The notes under the pieces: model-generated | What the model was told of the DNA's origin: nothing | Databases searched by the model: none | What the model saw: only the letters and a program-made list of their open reading frames with translations | From: Streptomyces katrae | Lineage (GTDB): Bacteria; Actinomycetota; Actinomycetes; Streptomycetales; Streptomycetaceae | NCBI RefSeq assembly: GCF_002028425.1 | Contig: NZ_CP020042.1 | Location: forward strand, 1 to 64,000 | DNA: 64,000 nt | Direction of reading: 5' to 3' | Made by a program: the position numbers and the translations under genes | Part shown: piece by piece, positions 1 to 8,845 of the stretch | Numbering within the stretch: the stretch's first letter is position 1 | Layout: the number at the start of each line of letters is the position of its first letter

Positions 1-180
1 GCCAGCCACCGCCGCCTCGTCCCGCTCAACCGCGCGACGGGCCGGTGGCGCAAGCCCACCAGGAGGCCGGCCTGCGTCGCGGGGAGAGCGTCCTTGAGGA
101 CGCCGACGATCGCAGCGTGCGCGAGCCGGTTCACGCCGAGCTGTTCCACCGCCTTCGCGCGGTCGCCGAGGTCCAAGTCC
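1..180 (-). CDS. partial hypothetical protein running off the left edge
   Basis: An open minus-strand frame enters at about 180 and runs to base 1 without a stop. Its composition is protein-like (acidic/basic alternation, motifs such as DLGDRAKAVEQLG and GLLVGLRHRPVARL). I do not recognise the family. It starts near where the neighbouring PH-domain remnant loses its own frame, so the two may be pieces of different genes brought together by deletion. The end lies outside the window. Confidence 0.25.
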
Positions 181-409
181 CGAGCACGTTCAGGCCCTCG
201 GTCAGCGGGCCCCAGGGGTGCTTCGCGTCCGTACTCGCGGGTGGCGCCCACGGATCGGTGGTCTCCCGCACCGGCACAGCAGCAGGGGCGGGGGTGGGTA
301 CGCGCCGGAAGACGATCCCGTGCTCGACCCTCAGCTGCCCGCCTTCCACTCGGTATCGGCTGAAGCGCCAGAAAAGGAAACCGTAGCCAAACGCGAGCGG
401 CACCAGCAT
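131..409 (-). pseudogene. PH-domain (YdbS/bPH2-like) membrane protein remnant
   Basis: A hydrophobic stretch (LVPLAFGYGFLFW) is followed by RFSRYRVEGGQLRVEHG and FRR. This is the pattern of a membrane segment leading into a bacterial PH (bPH2/YdbS) domain. Only about 45 residues look like the family. After FRRVPTP the reading frame becomes low-complexity and does not continue into the usual 'LDRVRGVDVT' part. The start shown is the ATG at 409, but the ancestral gene probably began further upstream. I infer a remnant; its direction matches the partial gene at the left edge. Confidence 0.4.
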
Positions 410-795
410 CACCGTGCCGCCGCCATGCACACCGGGAGTCCGCACGGCACCGCCCAACACGGGCCCTCGCGCTGGCTCCGGGGCTGCGGGCCGAGCTGGA
501 GCACCGGGGGCTGCTGAGGGAGTGGGAACCCGTCCCAGCCGGTGCCCCCAAGTCAGGGCAGAGGCTGGCGGGAGAGGGCCGCACTCGGGTGCAGGGCGGC
601 GCCTGCCCGAACGCGGATCGGGCTTCCGGCAACAGGACTGCGGGGCCGGCTCCCCGGCGGGCACAGTCCGGCACATCAGCCGCGGCAGACGATTCGGGCA
701 GCGTCTCCCCAGCTCGGCTTACCTGTGTTCCTCAGGGGTTACAAGGCCTACCATCTTGTGGCATCGGGGTGCGCGCACAAGGAGAGGTGCTGCCG

Positions 796-1419
796 ATGCT
801 GGCACGCGAATACGGGTACCAGGTATCGCAAACCCCGGCAGGGGAGGTGACCCCTGAGCCGCTTGCCTCGCTGGACGCCTGGATAGCCGCGAGCGAAGCT
901 AAGGACTGGACGACGTTTGCGTTCTTCCTGGGTGGCGTTCCCTTAGCCATCGGCGGCGGGTTTTGGGCCGGCTTTGGGGCCGCCGTGTTGGGCGCGATTC
1001 TGGGGACGTCCGTACTGGCCGGCATCATCGAGGCCTTCAGCAAGAATCAGATACGCGAGGTGAGGGTCCGGCGGAACATCCTCGCCGAGCAGCCGTGGCA
1101 GGTCTGGCCCTGCCGCCTGCTGGACGCGACCGGATCCTTACCCCGCCGGATTCTCCTCCTGGCGCCTGACGGGACGGTCGCGGCGGCCTACCAGAACCTT
1201 CCTGAATCGGCTTGGCTCGGGATGACCGACGGCCGTGGCATCATCTGGTTCGCGGGAGATATCCGCCTGAACGCCATGGCTGCGATGCCGGGAGGCGATC
1301 CGTTCTGGTCGATAGAGCCGGTACCTGTTCCTCCCGTCGCGGGAGCCCTGCAAGGGGAAGTCCAGGAGCAACTGGTAAGAGCAGCTGTCCAGTTCACGTT
1401 CGATCAGTGGTTCTCCTGA
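796..1419 (+). CDS. hypothetical membrane-associated protein
   Basis: Encodes 207 residues. The ATG at 796 was chosen over upstream in-frame starts because an AAGGAGAGG-type ribosome binding site lies about 8 bases before it. Residues of about 45-80 form one or two hydrophobic segments rich in Gly and Ala (FFLGGVPLAIGGGFW, AAVLGAILGTSVLAGI). A soluble C-terminal domain of about 120 residues follows. The family is not recognised. The gene looks intact and stands alone between remnants, with 240 bases of non-coding DNA after it. Confidence 0.6.
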   Translation: MLAREYGYQVSQTPAGEVTPEPLASLDAWIAASEAKDWTTFAFFLGGVPLAIGGGFWAGFGAAVLGAILGTSVLAGIIEAFSKNQIREVRVRRNILAEQPWQVWPCRLLDATGSLPRRILLLAPDGTVAAAYQNLPESAWLGMTDGRGIIWFAGDIRLNAMAAMPGGDPFWSIEPVPVPPVAGALQGEVQEQLVRAAVQFTFDQWFS

Positions 1420-1666
1420 ATCCCAGGTTTCGGGCTCGGGTGGGGCAGCGGATGGACTGGGTCCAGCGCCAGCCGCCCTCCCCGATGGGCAGGAAGGTTC
1501 GGGTTGCCGGTGTTGTCGCCCGACGGCGCGGGGGTGAGCAGGAGGTCGGCGCGGCCGTCCCTGTCGACATACCTCAGCGTCGCCGCGGTAGCGGAGCTGC
1601 TTGCTGGGCGCGCGCCATTGTCCTGGCGGCGTGAGGTCGCCAGGACTACCACCGCTTCCGAATCAT

Positions 1667-2011
1667 TCAGGGCGGGGCACCGCGTGCGCGGGCGGAAGCC
1701 CGGCGCTGCAACGCCTCAAACGACAACCGGCCCTCCTCGACGTCCCAGACGACCAGCTCGCCATCAAGGACCAGACCGGGCGGCAACTGCTCGACGGCAG
1801 CGGCCACCAGATCCGGCCACCGGTCCTGGACCAGCGCCCCACGCCGGCTCTGCACCACCACCATGCCGCCCGGCCCGGCCGGGGTGAACAGCAGCACCCG
1901 GTGCCCGTCCAGCTTCTGCTCGTACGCCACCCGCGCCCGCACAGCAGCCGGGCCCGGCACCGACTCCACGGCCTACGCCAGCATCGGCTCCACCGGCGGC
2001 CTGAGCACCAT
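1667..2011 (-). pseudogene. ATP-dependent DNA ligase (LigC/LigD type), N-terminal remnant with amber codon
   Basis: The minus-strand frame from the ATG at 2011 reads MVLRPPVEPMLA, then a TAG at 1975-1973, then AVESVPGPAAV. This matches the usual start of actinobacterial ATP-dependent ligases except for the stop at codon 13. The adenylation motif KLDG (in YEQKLDGHR), including the nucleotidyl-acceptor lysine, and the following DGELVVWD are present. The frame ends after about 115 codons (LQRRASARARGAPP), whereas the family exceeds 300 residues. Two lesions, a nonsense codon and a 3' truncation or frameshift, make this a pseudogene. The KxDG-containing family assignment is firm; its former role (repair/NHEJ-type ligation) is family knowledge. 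Confidence 0.75.
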
Positions 2012-2574
2012 CCCCGAGGCCTTCCCTTCAGCTCACCCCTTCGCCTTCCAGGGTCAGCCAGACCGGGCCGAGGCGACCCGGCCAGACGGCCCTCGCATCA
2101 CCCCATCCGAGGGCCGCCACTGGCCCGTCGGAGGCGATCTCAGGCCCGACTGCGGCACGGTGACAAGCCATGCGCCACCGGCCTCTCCCTCTGCTTGCCA
2201 CGCTACTTGCGCCACCAGACCCACACCCGGTGCAAATCTGCACCAAGGCATCCCGGAAAAACGTCGTGACCTGTCACCACCAAAAGCGCGGCAAGCCTGT
2301 CACCGCAACAGCCCTCTGAGCCCATCACCAGTACAAACGGCACACCACAGTCAGTGACATCATGCCGCTCCCCCAGTGGCAACGAACCGCAAATTCGGGT
2401 GGCTTGCGTCGTACCGGGCCGGGACCACGTCGTACGGCTTCGGAGGGCCATGCTCTCTACCGCAAGGGGGAGCACGGTGTCAGCGGTATGCCTGATACGG
2501 ATCCGCCGCCACCCGGTCGTAGGAATCGTGGGCCTCCTCGGACTGGGGATGCTGTGCCGGAGAGGGCTGGTGGG
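2012..2574. other. gap without a recognisable gene
   Basis: About 560 bases lie between the ligase remnant and tpg. Frames are open on both strands, as expected at this GC, but none shows a credible start with a ribosome binding site or a recognisable motif. The last part leads into the tpg start at 2575. Confidence 0.4.
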
Positions 2575-3111
2575 ATGGTGCGGGCGATAGGTGACGGGCT
2601 GGAGCGGCTCCTGTACACGCGGCCGGTACCGGTGACGACGGCGGATCAGCTGAAGGCGTTGCTGCGGTGGGAGCGGGGCTCCACCCGGCAGGTCGCCGCC
2701 GTCCTGGGCGTGTCCCAGCGGACCGTCCAGCGCTGGGTGACCCCCAAGCCGGGAAGCCAAGGACGCCCGAACCCCGGCCACGAGCAGAAGATCGCGGAAC
2801 TCGTGCGGGCCCGCTGGCAGCCGCTGATCCGCGCCCGCCGGCGGGCCGCGGCGGAGGCCGGCGGTGTGGTCGTCCACACCCGGGCCCGGTTCGGGTTCAA
2901 AGCCGGTGGCGGCAGCTCCGACGACCCGCGCATGCGGCGCGTCACCGGGCGCCTGAACGGGGCGGTGACACAGCAGATCTTCGCCGCGCTGGACGCTTGT
3001 GCCAGCGAGGAGCAGCACAAGCTGATCCTCGGCCGTGCGCTGGGACGCCGGCCCCAAACCCGGTCACCTACGTCACCAACCCCCTTGTGTGGACGGACCC
3101 GCTGGGTCTGA
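2575..3111 (+). pseudogene. tpg: telomere-associated terminal protein Tpg, 3' end replaced
   Basis: The translation begins MVRAIGDGLERLLYTRPVP and continues with TTADQLKALL, a helix-turn-helix (GVSQRTVQRW, about residues 45-55), and RARFGF, DDPRMRR and AALDA segments. These are characteristic of Streptomyces Tpg, the protein covalently attached to the 5' ends of linear chromosomes and plasmids that primes telomere patching. Family members are about 185 residues. Here homology stops at about residue 157 (LILGRALG) and the tail RRPQTRSP... is unrelated. The DNA from about 3045 belongs to a polymorphic-toxin gene in another frame. Function is probably lost or altered. Its presence suggests origin from near a linear replicon end. 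Confidence 0.75.
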
Positions 3112-3527
3112 CACCAAAGGAGGCTCAGGAACGGAAGGCCCTCCCCCCAGCACGGCGTGAACCCCCACACCTTGAGGGATCGCCGATCGTCGCGCGCTTC
3201 GCGCAGCCCGGCGAGGAGTTCAACATGGTGATCTCTGCCGGTCAGACGCGGCCAGGCGGGTTCGGTACCTTCGATGACGTCCCCAACCAGCAGTTCGTTC
3301 GCGATCAGCTCGCCGTTCGCACTGACTGGAAGGAGGACATCTCACTTCTGCAGCGCTATCGGATCTCTGATGGTGATCCGGTCCTCGTCCAGGAGAGCAT
3401 CATCGGGCCCCAGGTAGACCCCAAGCTGGGCCCGCTTCCAGGCGGGGGAACACAGGTAGAGATCATGGAATTCACAGACCGAGCCCGGCTGATCCCAGTC
3501 GGGCCGCCCAAGGAGATTCCGCAGTGA
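3048..3527 (+). pseudogene. C-terminal tip of an Rhs/RHS-repeat polymorphic toxin
   Basis: In the frame offset from tpg, the sequence reads PAPNPVTYVTNPLVWTDPLGL. This is the signature that closes the Rhs core just before the variable toxin tip (typical form NPYTYVxNPLxWxDPLGL). The remaining roughly 135 residues form a C-terminal domain containing a GQTRPGGFGTFDDV segment and a Gly/Gln-rich end (LPGGGTQVEIMEF). I cannot name its activity. There is no Rhs body upstream: the fragment begins at the recombination point inside tpg and lacks its own start. The stop overlaps the start of the next gene (GTGA), as in toxin-immunity pairs. An unexpressed cassette is likely unless tpg read-through with a frame change occurs. 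Confidence 0.65.
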
Positions 3528-3937
3528 CAACAGAGCACAATCACGACCTCGTGGTCAGCTGGAAGCAAGGTGACACCACTGTCCGCTGGGACAGCCCTGC
3601 CGGGAATGTGGAGAAGTCCTACGAGCTTCCCCCTCAGGCAGTCGTGGCATGGCGCGAGTACGACCAGGACTGGGTGGTGGTAGTGGAAGGGATCAACGCC
3701 GCACCCTTCAGCCCATCTGACAACGCGGTGGTCTACAGCGCCGACGGCACCGAGCGCGTGCGCCTCCAACCGCCGCGCGACCTGGTGCCGAACCCGGAGG
3801 ATGTCCACGGCTTCTACGATGCGTTCCCTCAGCACGGGCGCCCACTCATGATCATGGTCACGCGCAACGCAGGGGACTTCCACGGCCGCATCGACCTGGA
3901 AACCGGCGAGATCGTGGACACCAACACCTGGCGCTGA
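3524..3937 (+). CDS. probable immunity protein for the adjacent toxin tip
   Basis: Encodes 137 residues from a GTG start that overlaps the toxin stop by four bases (GTGA), indicating translational coupling. The protein is acidic and compact, without signal peptide or membrane segments. Features include WKQGDTTVRWDS, YDQDWVVVVEG and a C-terminal GRIDLETGEIVDTNTWR. Its position directly after a polymorphic toxin C-terminus and its size fit a cognate immunity protein. The family itself is not recognised. It could still protect the host even though the toxin gene has lost its body. Confidence 0.55.
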   Translation: MTTEHNHDLVVSWKQGDTTVRWDSPAGNVEKSYELPPQAVVAWREYDQDWVVVVEGINAAPFSPSDNAVVYSADGTERVRLQPPRDLVPNPEDVHGFYDAFPQHGRPLMIMVTRNAGDFHGRIDLETGEIVDTNTWR

Positions 3938-4238
3938 ACCGGTAAACCTCTCTTCCTACAGCTGCAGAAGGGCCGCGACGTCTGCTTCTGCTCAGATTGC
4001 CGTTCACCGCGTCAGTCACTGGCCCGACCCCGACCAGACCGGGCAGCGTCCGTCTCCTACGCTCTGCCCGTGGATGGATATCAGGGCCTGACCGCATTGA
4101 TCGAAGGAGCTGAACAGCTCCAATGCGGGCTGCCAGAGCCTATGCCCCGCTGAGGTCGCTGGCGGCGACCTCGTCGCCGCCAGCGGAAGCACACGCCTCA
4201 GCCCTCATAACCCAGCTGTACGGTCAGCGCCCGGAGCA
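3938..4238. other. gap without a recognisable gene
   Basis: About 300 bases follow the immunity gene and precede the adenylation-domain fragment. No supported gene, strong hairpin or repeat was seen. Confidence 0.35.
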
Positions 4239-4545
4239 TCAGCGGGCCCCGGCGGATGAACGGGCCCGGTCTTCGAGGAGGGCCGCCAGTGCCTTACGGT
4301 CCACCTTCCCGTTGCGGCTCAGAGGAAGGGTCTCCAGGACCACGCAGCGGCGGGGGATCTTGAACTCCTCGATCTGCTCCTGCATACGTTCCAGGACGAC
4401 CTGCGGTTCCAGGTCGCTGACCACAGCGAGCAGCGCCGACTTCTTCCCCGCCGGCGGGAGGACTGCGGCGGAGACGACCTCCGGGATCCGGTGGGCTGCG
4501 GCCTCCACCTCGGTGGCGCTAACCCGGAAACCCCGCTCCTGTGAG
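4239..4545 (-). pseudogene. C-terminal subdomain of an adenylate-forming enzyme (AMP-binding family)
   Basis: The minus-strand frame reads QERGFRVSATEVEAAA, HRIPEVVSAAV, then EEFKIPRRCVVLETLPLSRNGKVDRKAL. This is the C-terminal lid of acyl-CoA synthetase/NRPS adenylation enzymes. It includes the GFRVSATEVE hinge part and the A10-type NGKVDRKAL motif with the catalytic lysine. The large N-terminal domain is absent, because the IS21-like element begins at 4540 immediately upstream. Insertion or IS-mediated deletion probably removed the rest. It could come from a carrier-protein-loading enzyme or a stand-alone synthetase; too little remains to choose. Confidence 0.7.
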
Positions 4546-4714
4546 CGTTCACGTTTTTCCCATCTCGGGTGGTTTGAGCGTCATGTAATTCCTCATTCCG
4601 ACTTCTTCTAATTGGCCATGGGTACGACGGAGTTCGGGATCGAGGGACCTGGTCATCGCGGAGGCGTGTGGGCGGCCCTGGGCCTGTGGTTCGGAAGGCC
4701 GATGGTCAGCCCGG

Positions 4715-6329
4715 ATGGCAAGGAGAACGTTCGTCGTGGTCGACATCACCGAGATCTACGTCCACTGGTACGCGGGCCGCTCGAAGAGCGAGCTGGCCGT
4801 CGCTGGGGGTGGACCGGAAGACGATCAGGAAGTACCTGGAGCCGGCGGAGGCGTCCGGGATCACGCCGGGCGGGCCGCCTATGCGGGAAGCCGATTGGGC
4901 CAAGCTGATCAAGAGCTGGTTTCCCGAACTCGGCGACCGGCGGCTGCGGCAGATCACCTGGCCCGACATCGACCAGCACCGCGACTACATCAAGAACCTG
5001 CTGGGGACGGTGACCGTCTCCACGATCCACCAGCGGCTCCGGGACGAGCACAAACTGGACGCGTCAATCTCCTCGTTCCGCCGTTGGGTGCATGCCACGC
5101 TCCCCGATGAGACGGCAAGGTCCCAGGTCACGGTCTTGCGCGATGACGTCGAGCCGGGCTCGGAGGCTCAGATCGACTACGGCCACCTCGGCCAGTGGAC
5201 CAATCCGAAGACCGGCAAGCGGCACCGGATCTGGGCCTTCGTGATGGTGCTGCCGTGCTCGAGGCACATGTTCGTCCGCCCGGTCCTCTACCTGCACCAG
5301 CACGCCTGGACCGAGGCCCACGTCGCCGCCTTCCGCTACTTCGGGGGCGTCCCGCGCCGGCTGGTGCCGGACAACCTGCGGACGGGGGTCGACAAGCCCG
5401 ATCTCTACGATCCGGAGATCAACAAGGCGTATGCCGAGCTCGCCACCCACTACGGGGCACTGGTCGATCCGGCCCGCGCGGCCCGGCCCAAGGACAAGCC
5501 GCGGGTCGAGCGGCCGATGCCCTACATCCGGGACTCGTTCTGGCGGGGGCGGGAGTTCACCTCGATCGAGCACATGCAGGCCGAGGCTGTGACCTGGAGC
5601 CAGAAGGTGGCCGGCCGCCGGCAGTGCCGACCGCTGCAGGGAGCCGCCCCGATGGCGGTGTTCGAGGCCGTCGAAGCCGAGACCCTGCTGCCGCTGCCGC
5701 CCACCCCGTTCGTGCTGGCCCGCTGGTCGACGGCGCTGGTCGGGCCGGACATCCACATCAAGGTCGGACGCACCCTCTACTCGGTTCCCTGGAAACTGAT
5801 CGGCCGCCGGGTCGACGTCCGCTCGACCGCCACGATGGTGCAGATCTTCCTCGACGGCGACCTGGTCAAGACCCACGTGGCCCTTGATCAGGGAAAACGA
5901 ACCGACAGGACCGACTACCCGCCGGAGAAGATCGCCTTCCAGATGCGCACGCCGATCTGGTGCCGGACCCAGGCATCAGAGGTCGGAGACGCCTGCCGGA
6001 CCGTCGTCGACCAACTGCTGGAGGTCAACGCCCTCTACCGGCTCCGCGCCGCCCAGGGGATCCTCGGCCTGAAGAAGAAGTACGGCGACGCGAGGCTCGA
6101 GGCCGCCTGCGCGAGGGCCATCACCGTCGGAGATCCGTCCTACCGCACCATCAAGGGCATCCTGATCGCCGGCACCGAGACCGATCCGGAGCCCGAATCC
6201 AGCGGCGACGCGGGAGCCGCAGCCTTCCTCCACGGGCCCAAGCGACTTTTCGCCTCCGTCGCCCCGTCCGAGACGGCGGACGAGATCCACGACGACCAGG
6301 TCCACGGCGAAGCTGAGGGAAGCATCTGA
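4715..6329 (+). pseudogene. istA: IS21-family transposase IstA, frameshifted near the N-terminus
   Basis: The N-terminal helix-turn-helix reads MARRTFVVVDITEIYVHWY and GRSKSELAV in one frame. The continuation LGVDRKTIRKYLEPA is in another frame. The coding sequence GCCGTCGCTGGGG at about 4796-4808 appears to lack two bases needed for the expected ELAVSLGVD. Downstream, the DDE integrase core is intact in one frame, including AQIDYGHLGQW, VPDNLRTGV and the RARKDKPR-like region RPKDKPRVE. Corrected length would be about 538 residues, typical of IstA. IstA cuts and joins element ends with IstB as ATPase partner. The frameshift should block full-length product unless ribosomes slip or the base call is wrong. 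Confidence 0.75.
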
Positions 6330-7102
6330 TGAGCGTGATGGACTCTGCCCTGCGTGAGTCTCTGAAGTCACTGCGGCTCTCGGGGATGCTGGAAACCCTC
6401 GATGCCCGCCTGGCCCAGGCCCACGGCGGCGAGCTCGGGCACCTGGACTTCCTGCAAGTCCTCTGCCAGGACGAAATCACCCGCCGCGAGACCGTCGCCT
6501 TCCAACGGCGCCTGACCCGGGCGAAGTTCGAGCAGCAAGTCACCCTGGAGGAGTTCGACTTCACCGCCTCCTCGAAACTGCCAGCCGCCCAGATCCGCGA
6601 CCTCGGAGCCCTGCGCTGGCTCCATTCCGGCGAGTCGGTCATCCTCTTCGGCCCGGTCGGGGTCGGAAAGACACGCGTCGCCCAGGCCCTCGGCCACCTC
6701 GCCGTCCGCCAGGGCGCCCACGTCCGCTTCGCCAAGACCAGCCGGATCCTCGCGGACCTCGCCGGCGGCCACGCGGACCGCACCTGGGACAAGCGGATCC
6801 GTGAACTGGTACGGCCCGACGTGCTCATCCTCGACGACTTCCCCATGCGCCAGCTCGGAGCATCCCAGGCCGATGACCTCTATGAACTGGTCAGCGAACG
6901 GCAGGGACGGTCCCTGATCATCACCAGCAACCGGGCGCCCAGCGACTGGTATCCCCTCTTCCCGAACCCGGTCGTCGCCGAGTCGCTGCTGGATTGGCTG
7001 ATCAACACCAGCCACCAGGTCATCATGAACGGCCCCAGCTACCGCCCGAACAAGCGGCCCAAGAACCCCACCGACAAGCCCGACAAGCCCCCGGTCCGCT
7101 AA
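6329..7102 (+). CDS. istB: IS21-family ATP-binding helper protein IstB
   Basis: Encodes 257 residues. Its ATG at 6329 overlaps the istA stop (TGATG), so translation is coupled. Walker A is GPVGVGKTRVAQ at about residue 110 and Walker B is VLILDDF at about residue 170. The N-terminal helical part (LRLSGMLETLDARLAQA) is typical of IstB/DnaC-like AAA+ ATPases that regulate IstA assembly. The gene is complete and uninterrupted. It overlaps the stop of the convergent passenger gene by a few bases. Confidence 0.9.
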   Translation: MSVMDSALRESLKSLRLSGMLETLDARLAQAHGGELGHLDFLQVLCQDEITRRETVAFQRRLTRAKFEQQVTLEEFDFTASSKLPAAQIRDLGALRWLHSGESVILFGPVGVGKTRVAQALGHLAVRQGAHVRFAKTSRILADLAGGHADRTWDKRIRELVRPDVLILDDFPMRQLGASQADDLYELVSERQGRSLIITSNRAPSDWYPLFPNPVVAESLLDWLINTSHQVIMNGPSYRPNKRPKNPTDKPDKPPVR

Positions 7103-7632
7103 CTCCCGGACCCGTCCACGTTCCATTCCCGCGGCAGGTCCTCGTCACAGAAGACGCAGACGAAGTCCTCCTCCCGAACGATGTTCAGCTGGCTACAGGA
7201 GGGACAGCGCCGGAACACCACCTCGTGGGTGAAGCCGGAAGGGTGCTCGATCCCGGCTGCGTCCAGAGCCTTCGCGACGGCCGGCCACGAGCTGATGTCC
7301 GGGCAGTATCCGGTCGACTGGTTACTCACCTCAGCGACCACCCACTGCCCGGACTCCTCGCGGAAGCCCATCTCTCCGGCACCGAGAACGGGGCCGCCGC
7401 TGGCACACACCACGTGCTCGCTTCGACGCGGCGCGAGCCGCAGCACACCCGCCGAGTCGATGACGAACGTGAAAGGCTCGGCCAGCTCCACCGCTGCCAG
7501 ACCCGACACCCAGTCGTTGAAGTCCGCCACCGAGAGGATGCTTCTGCCCTCAGCCTCCGGCCGGACAAGGGCCCGCAGATCAGGCGGTCCCACATACCGA
7601 TAGCTCCACCCCGCCAAGTTCACGCAGGCCAA
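7099..7632 (-). CDS. passenger gene: zinc-ribbon protein of unknown function
   Basis: Encodes 177 residues on the strand opposite to istAB, with the two stops overlapping around 7099-7102. The C-terminal third holds two CPSC/CVFC-type cysteine pairs (RRCPSCSQLN ... DFVCVFCDEDLP), which fits a zinc ribbon. Before it lies EVSNQSTGYCPDISSWPAV, a motif I associate with Streptomyces hypothetical proteins. It lies wholly between istB and the right inverted repeat, so it travels with the element. Role unknown: it could be cargo or have been captured during transposition. The start is at 7632; alternative downstream starts are possible. Confidence 0.65.
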   Translation of the reverse strand: MACVNLAGWSYRYVGPPDLRALVRPEAEGRSILSVADFNDWVSGLAAVELAEPFTFVIDSAGVLRLAPRRSEHVVCASGGPVLGAGEMGFREESGQWVVAEVSNQSTGYCPDISSWPAVAKALDAAGIEHPSGFTHEVVFRRCPSCSQLNIVREEDFVCVFCDEDLPREWNVDGSGS

Positions 7633-7717
7633 CCTAACGCCCGCCCGAGGCCAGAGCCTGGGGAATTACGTGAACTTACCCCTGGGGAATAACGAGAACG
7701 TTCACAAGGATGCGCGG

Positions 7718-8845
7718 ATGACCTTCCTTCCCACGATCGACACCAAGCTGAACGTGTGGACTCTGGCCGCCGTTCTGACCGCGCTGTACACGCTCCTCAA
7801 CCTCGTGAAGGGCTGGTGGCGGACGCGCCTTGGCAAGAGGCGCGGGCTGTCGAAGGCGTACCGGCGCATGGCACCCCGGGTGCGCCACGACTACGTGAAG
7901 AGCCTGTTCGGTGAGCCTGCCTGGGAGCACCGACAGGAAGTGCAGACCTACGACACCGGAGAAGATGCAGAGGTCGTCCTCACCCCCACCGAGCTGACCG
8001 TGCGGACCTGGCCGCTGGGCACACTCGGATACCTGGTCACCTGGTCCGATGAGCACGACTCGGTGCTGATGTACTCCCTGACCACGCGCAGTCGGCTCTT
8101 CCGCCCGCGGGTGGCCATCGGGCCCCACCGGATCACCCTGGGCCGAACGCCGCTGGCTTCCCTGCCTGATCCCAGTCCATACGCCGATGGACCGTGGCTC
8201 GCGCTGGGAGCACGTCGGTTCAGCTACGCCGAGAAGCACTACTTCGGGAACCCTGGCGGCTACCTCCACTGGGCAGCCGGAGTGAGCGACGCCGGCGCTC
8301 CAGCTCTCCCGCCCGTCGGCTGCAACGGGGACGGCTGGGGACCCGGGAATCTGGAGGAGTACCGGCGCCGGGCACGGATCAACTCCGTCCTCGTCGCCGG
8401 TTCCGCGATCGATCTGGGCAGTGTGCTGCCGTACGGGATCGCGCCGGACTACGACCGCGTTCGCCTGCTCGAAACTCCGTCACCCCGCCCGGGTTGCGTT
8501 GGCCTCCTGGGTCTGGCGCATCTGGCGCGCCGTACTGCGTCGGCAGGTCCGGCATCAGCGTCCGAACACTCCCGGTGTTCCCGAGTAGGGACCGCTTCCC
8601 CGTCAGCGAGGCTGGCCGTCGAGTGTCCAGGCAGCAACCTCCACAGCCAGTCGGCTCCCCTCCGGAGCGTAGAGGGTGCCGTAATGGGCAGGCCCTGCCC
8701 CGGCTGGCAAGTTCGCCCACACCACCGGCAGAACCGGGGTTGTTCGATGGCGCGTACTGCGTGTCGCTTGCCAGCGGGTCGGCTCGCGGGGTGGAATGCG
8801 GATCGGTCTCAAGGAGACCGTGCCCCGGCGTCCGCCCGACCTTGA
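7718..8845 (+). CDS. ETEC_3214-like hypothetical protein with altered C-terminus
   Basis: From the ATG at 7718 the protein has one N-terminal membrane segment (WTLAAVLTALYTLLNLV, about residues 13-29), then a basic helix and a soluble domain (HDYVKSLFGEPAWEH, GEDAEVVLTPTELTV, YHWAAGVSD-like region). It resembles the ETEC_3214-type hypothetical proteins of actinobacteria. Convincing sequence ends at about 8470 (YDRVRLLE); the remaining 125 codons are low-complexity and probably out of the native frame. The ribosome binding site AAGGA occupies 7706-7710, so its first base is the last base of the IS21 element. The element sits only 11 bases upstream and may have replaced the original promoter. 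Confidence 0.55.
   Translation: MTFLPTIDTKLNVWTLAAVLTALYTLLNLVKGWWRTRLGKRRGLSKAYRRMAPRVRHDYVKSLFGEPAWEHRQEVQTYDTGEDAEVVLTPTELTVRTWPLGTLGYLVTWSDEHDSVLMYSLTTRSRLFRPRVAIGPHRITLGRTPLASLPDPSPYADGPWLALGARRFSYAEKHYFGNPGGYLHWAAGVSDAGAPALPPVGCNGDGWGPGNLEEYRRRARINSVLVAGSAIDLGSVLPYGIAPDYDRVRLLETPSPRPGCVGLLGLAHLARRTASAGPASASEHSRCSRVGTASPSARLAVECPGSNLHSQSAPLRSVEGAVMGRPCPGWQVRPHHRQNRGCSMARTACRLPAGRLAGWNADRSQGDRAPASARP

Larger units (their letters stand above)
4540..7706 (+). mobile_element. IS21-family element with a passenger gene
   Basis: Terminal inverted repeats of the form TGTGARCGTTCWCGTT are followed by TCCC-rich bases. The left copy starts at 4540; the right copy, inverted, ends at 7706. A second matching block (TAATTCC) lies about 50 bases in from each end. 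Between them are istA and istB, overlapping at TGATG, and a convergent third gene. The element of about 3.2 kb is larger than a two-gene IS21. Flanking bases (CCGCTCC left, AGGATGC right) do not match, so no target duplication is visible. Flank rearrangement after insertion is likely, consistent with the truncated adenylation gene on the left. Confidence 0.8.

Noticed and set aside
1404..1652. Minus-strand gene after the membrane protein
   Set aside because: High-GC open frame without motif or ribosome binding site.
4239..4545. Part of an NRPS biosynthetic cluster
   Set aside because: Only the C-terminal adenylation subdomain remains; no condensation or carrier domain lies nearby in the window.
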